Below, piece by piece: positions 14,487 through 15,072 of a stretch of DNA of 15,072 nucleotides (position 1 is its first letter; every line of letters begins with the position of its first letter). Under the pieces are notes generated by a model. It saw only the letters and a program-made list of their open reading frames with translations. It was not told the origin of the DNA and did not search any database. The DNA comes from Aculops lycopersici (Eukaryota > Arthropoda > Arachnida > Trombidiformes > Eriophyidae): positions 1-15,072 of the forward strand of contig WNKI01000001.1 of the NCBI GenBank assembly GCA_015350385.1. The letters run 5' to 3'. Made by a program: the position numbers and the translations under genes.

Positions 14487-15029
14487 AACCGATGATATTA
14501 ATTCATCGGTTCATGACTAGAGGCACTGAATCTTCCCCCAAGGGGCCTCTAAAGGGGCTCTTATTGTGAAACAACTCTCTACCACACTCAGTACACGAGA
14601 TGGATTGGGCATTAGTTGCGTTACATGCTGACTCACAACACTAATCTAGGGCCTTTTTGCCCAACTATATACAAAGACCATGGATTCACCTTTGGGCGAT
14701 GTCACAAAGATATCGCCAATTCTGACTCCAAAAAGAGAACTTTAACGTTTTCGGTCGACTGGCAATAGCAGACTGAAGAGGGCCAATGGCATCCAAACTG
14801 CGAACAAGAAGACACTTAACAAACAAATTAACCGCAGACACTCTGTCACTGCGAGACCGCCCCCAGACTCGACCAGAGCGACACAGAAGACTATCATCTG
14901 GCAGAAGGCTAATGTAACCTCCGGTTTTCGAAGGAGGAGTACCCCTGGCCCATGCTGATGGTATCCAAAGTCTATGACACTCATTACGGTCCAAAGGACC
15001 ACGGTCGGAGGGATTCCTCCCAAACCGTG
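14487..15029. other. Second hairpin-rich segment at the right end
   Basis: Hairpins seen: 14487-14511 (9-bp perfect stem, 7-nt loop), 14518-14551 (7 bp), 14605-14664 (6 bp continuing into a bulged 8-bp stem at 14611-14645), 14695-14717 (6 bp, 11-nt loop), 14750-14777 (7 bp), 14988-15000 (5 bp, 3-nt loop) and, overlapping it by one base, 15000-15029 (6+5 bp, GAUU loop). There is no promoter of comparable quality and no ATG frame with a known domain. A minus-strand frame from ATG 14984 to 14742 would encode two hydrophobic stretches but has no polyA signal. I read the segment as a continuation of the structured region. Confidence 0.4.
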
Positions 15030-15072
15030 CTACGGGGCCACGGCCTCGAGCGAAACCCCCTCAAAACCAAAA

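Noticed and set aside
14742..14984. Minus-strand frame with two hydrophobic stretches
   Set aside because: It has no polyA signal or promoter and lies over hairpin-forming sequence; hydrophobicity can arise by chance.
1..15072. CRISPR array
   Set aside because: All tandem repeats are head-to-tail without unique spacers, and the gene content is eukaryotic.

Overview
The window is eukaryotic and probably comes from an arthropod or an arthropod-associated mobile or viral-like genome; I cannot name the species. Several + strand sites combine TATAAA-type boxes with TCAKTY initiators at the usual arthropod spacing. Most genes are short, intronless, have good start contexts (A or G at -3) and end next to their own AATAAA. 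The intergenic DNA is largely tandem repeats.

Layout. 1-400: a 30-bp tandem repeat, then a small acidic zinc-finger gene (+, 407-787). 1147-1614 (-): a RING-finger gene carrying six PsiKxE (SUMO-site-like) motifs. 1660-2105: a 48-bp minisatellite. 2116-5982 (-): a 1288-residue endonuclease/reverse transcriptase of non-LTR retrotransposon type. 6177-6497: five near-identical 59-bp repeats. 6676-7506 (-): a protein joining a J-domain-like N-terminus to a chromodomain-like C-terminus. 7951-8907 (-): a Gag/ORF1-like protein with three zinc knuckles. 9655-10289 (+): a compact unit with a TATA box, a 24-codon frame, two adjacent small ORFs that look like diverged paralogues, and AATAAA. 10553-11342: a 12-bp satellite with higher-order structure. 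11601-11710: a 20-bp repeat. From 11917 to the right end there is no convincing conventional gene; this 3.1 kb holds two strong TATA/Inr promoters and a dense series of RNA-type hairpins, many built to one plan.

The gene set pairs retrotransposon machinery (Gag-like protein, EN-RT) with regulatory modules (RING, chromodomain/J-like, zinc finger) and with unrecognised small proteins. The Gag-like, J/chromo and RING genes each have their own polyA signal, which is not the layout of an ordinary two-ORF non-LTR element. Within the RT protein the polymerase residues are intact, two endonuclease positions are changed, and the following region resembles an RNase H fold without its acidic residues. 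Whether this is a composite retroelement, a mobile element or virus-like genome that has recruited an RT, or a repeat-rich chromosomal (possibly subtelomeric) region cannot be decided from the window alone.
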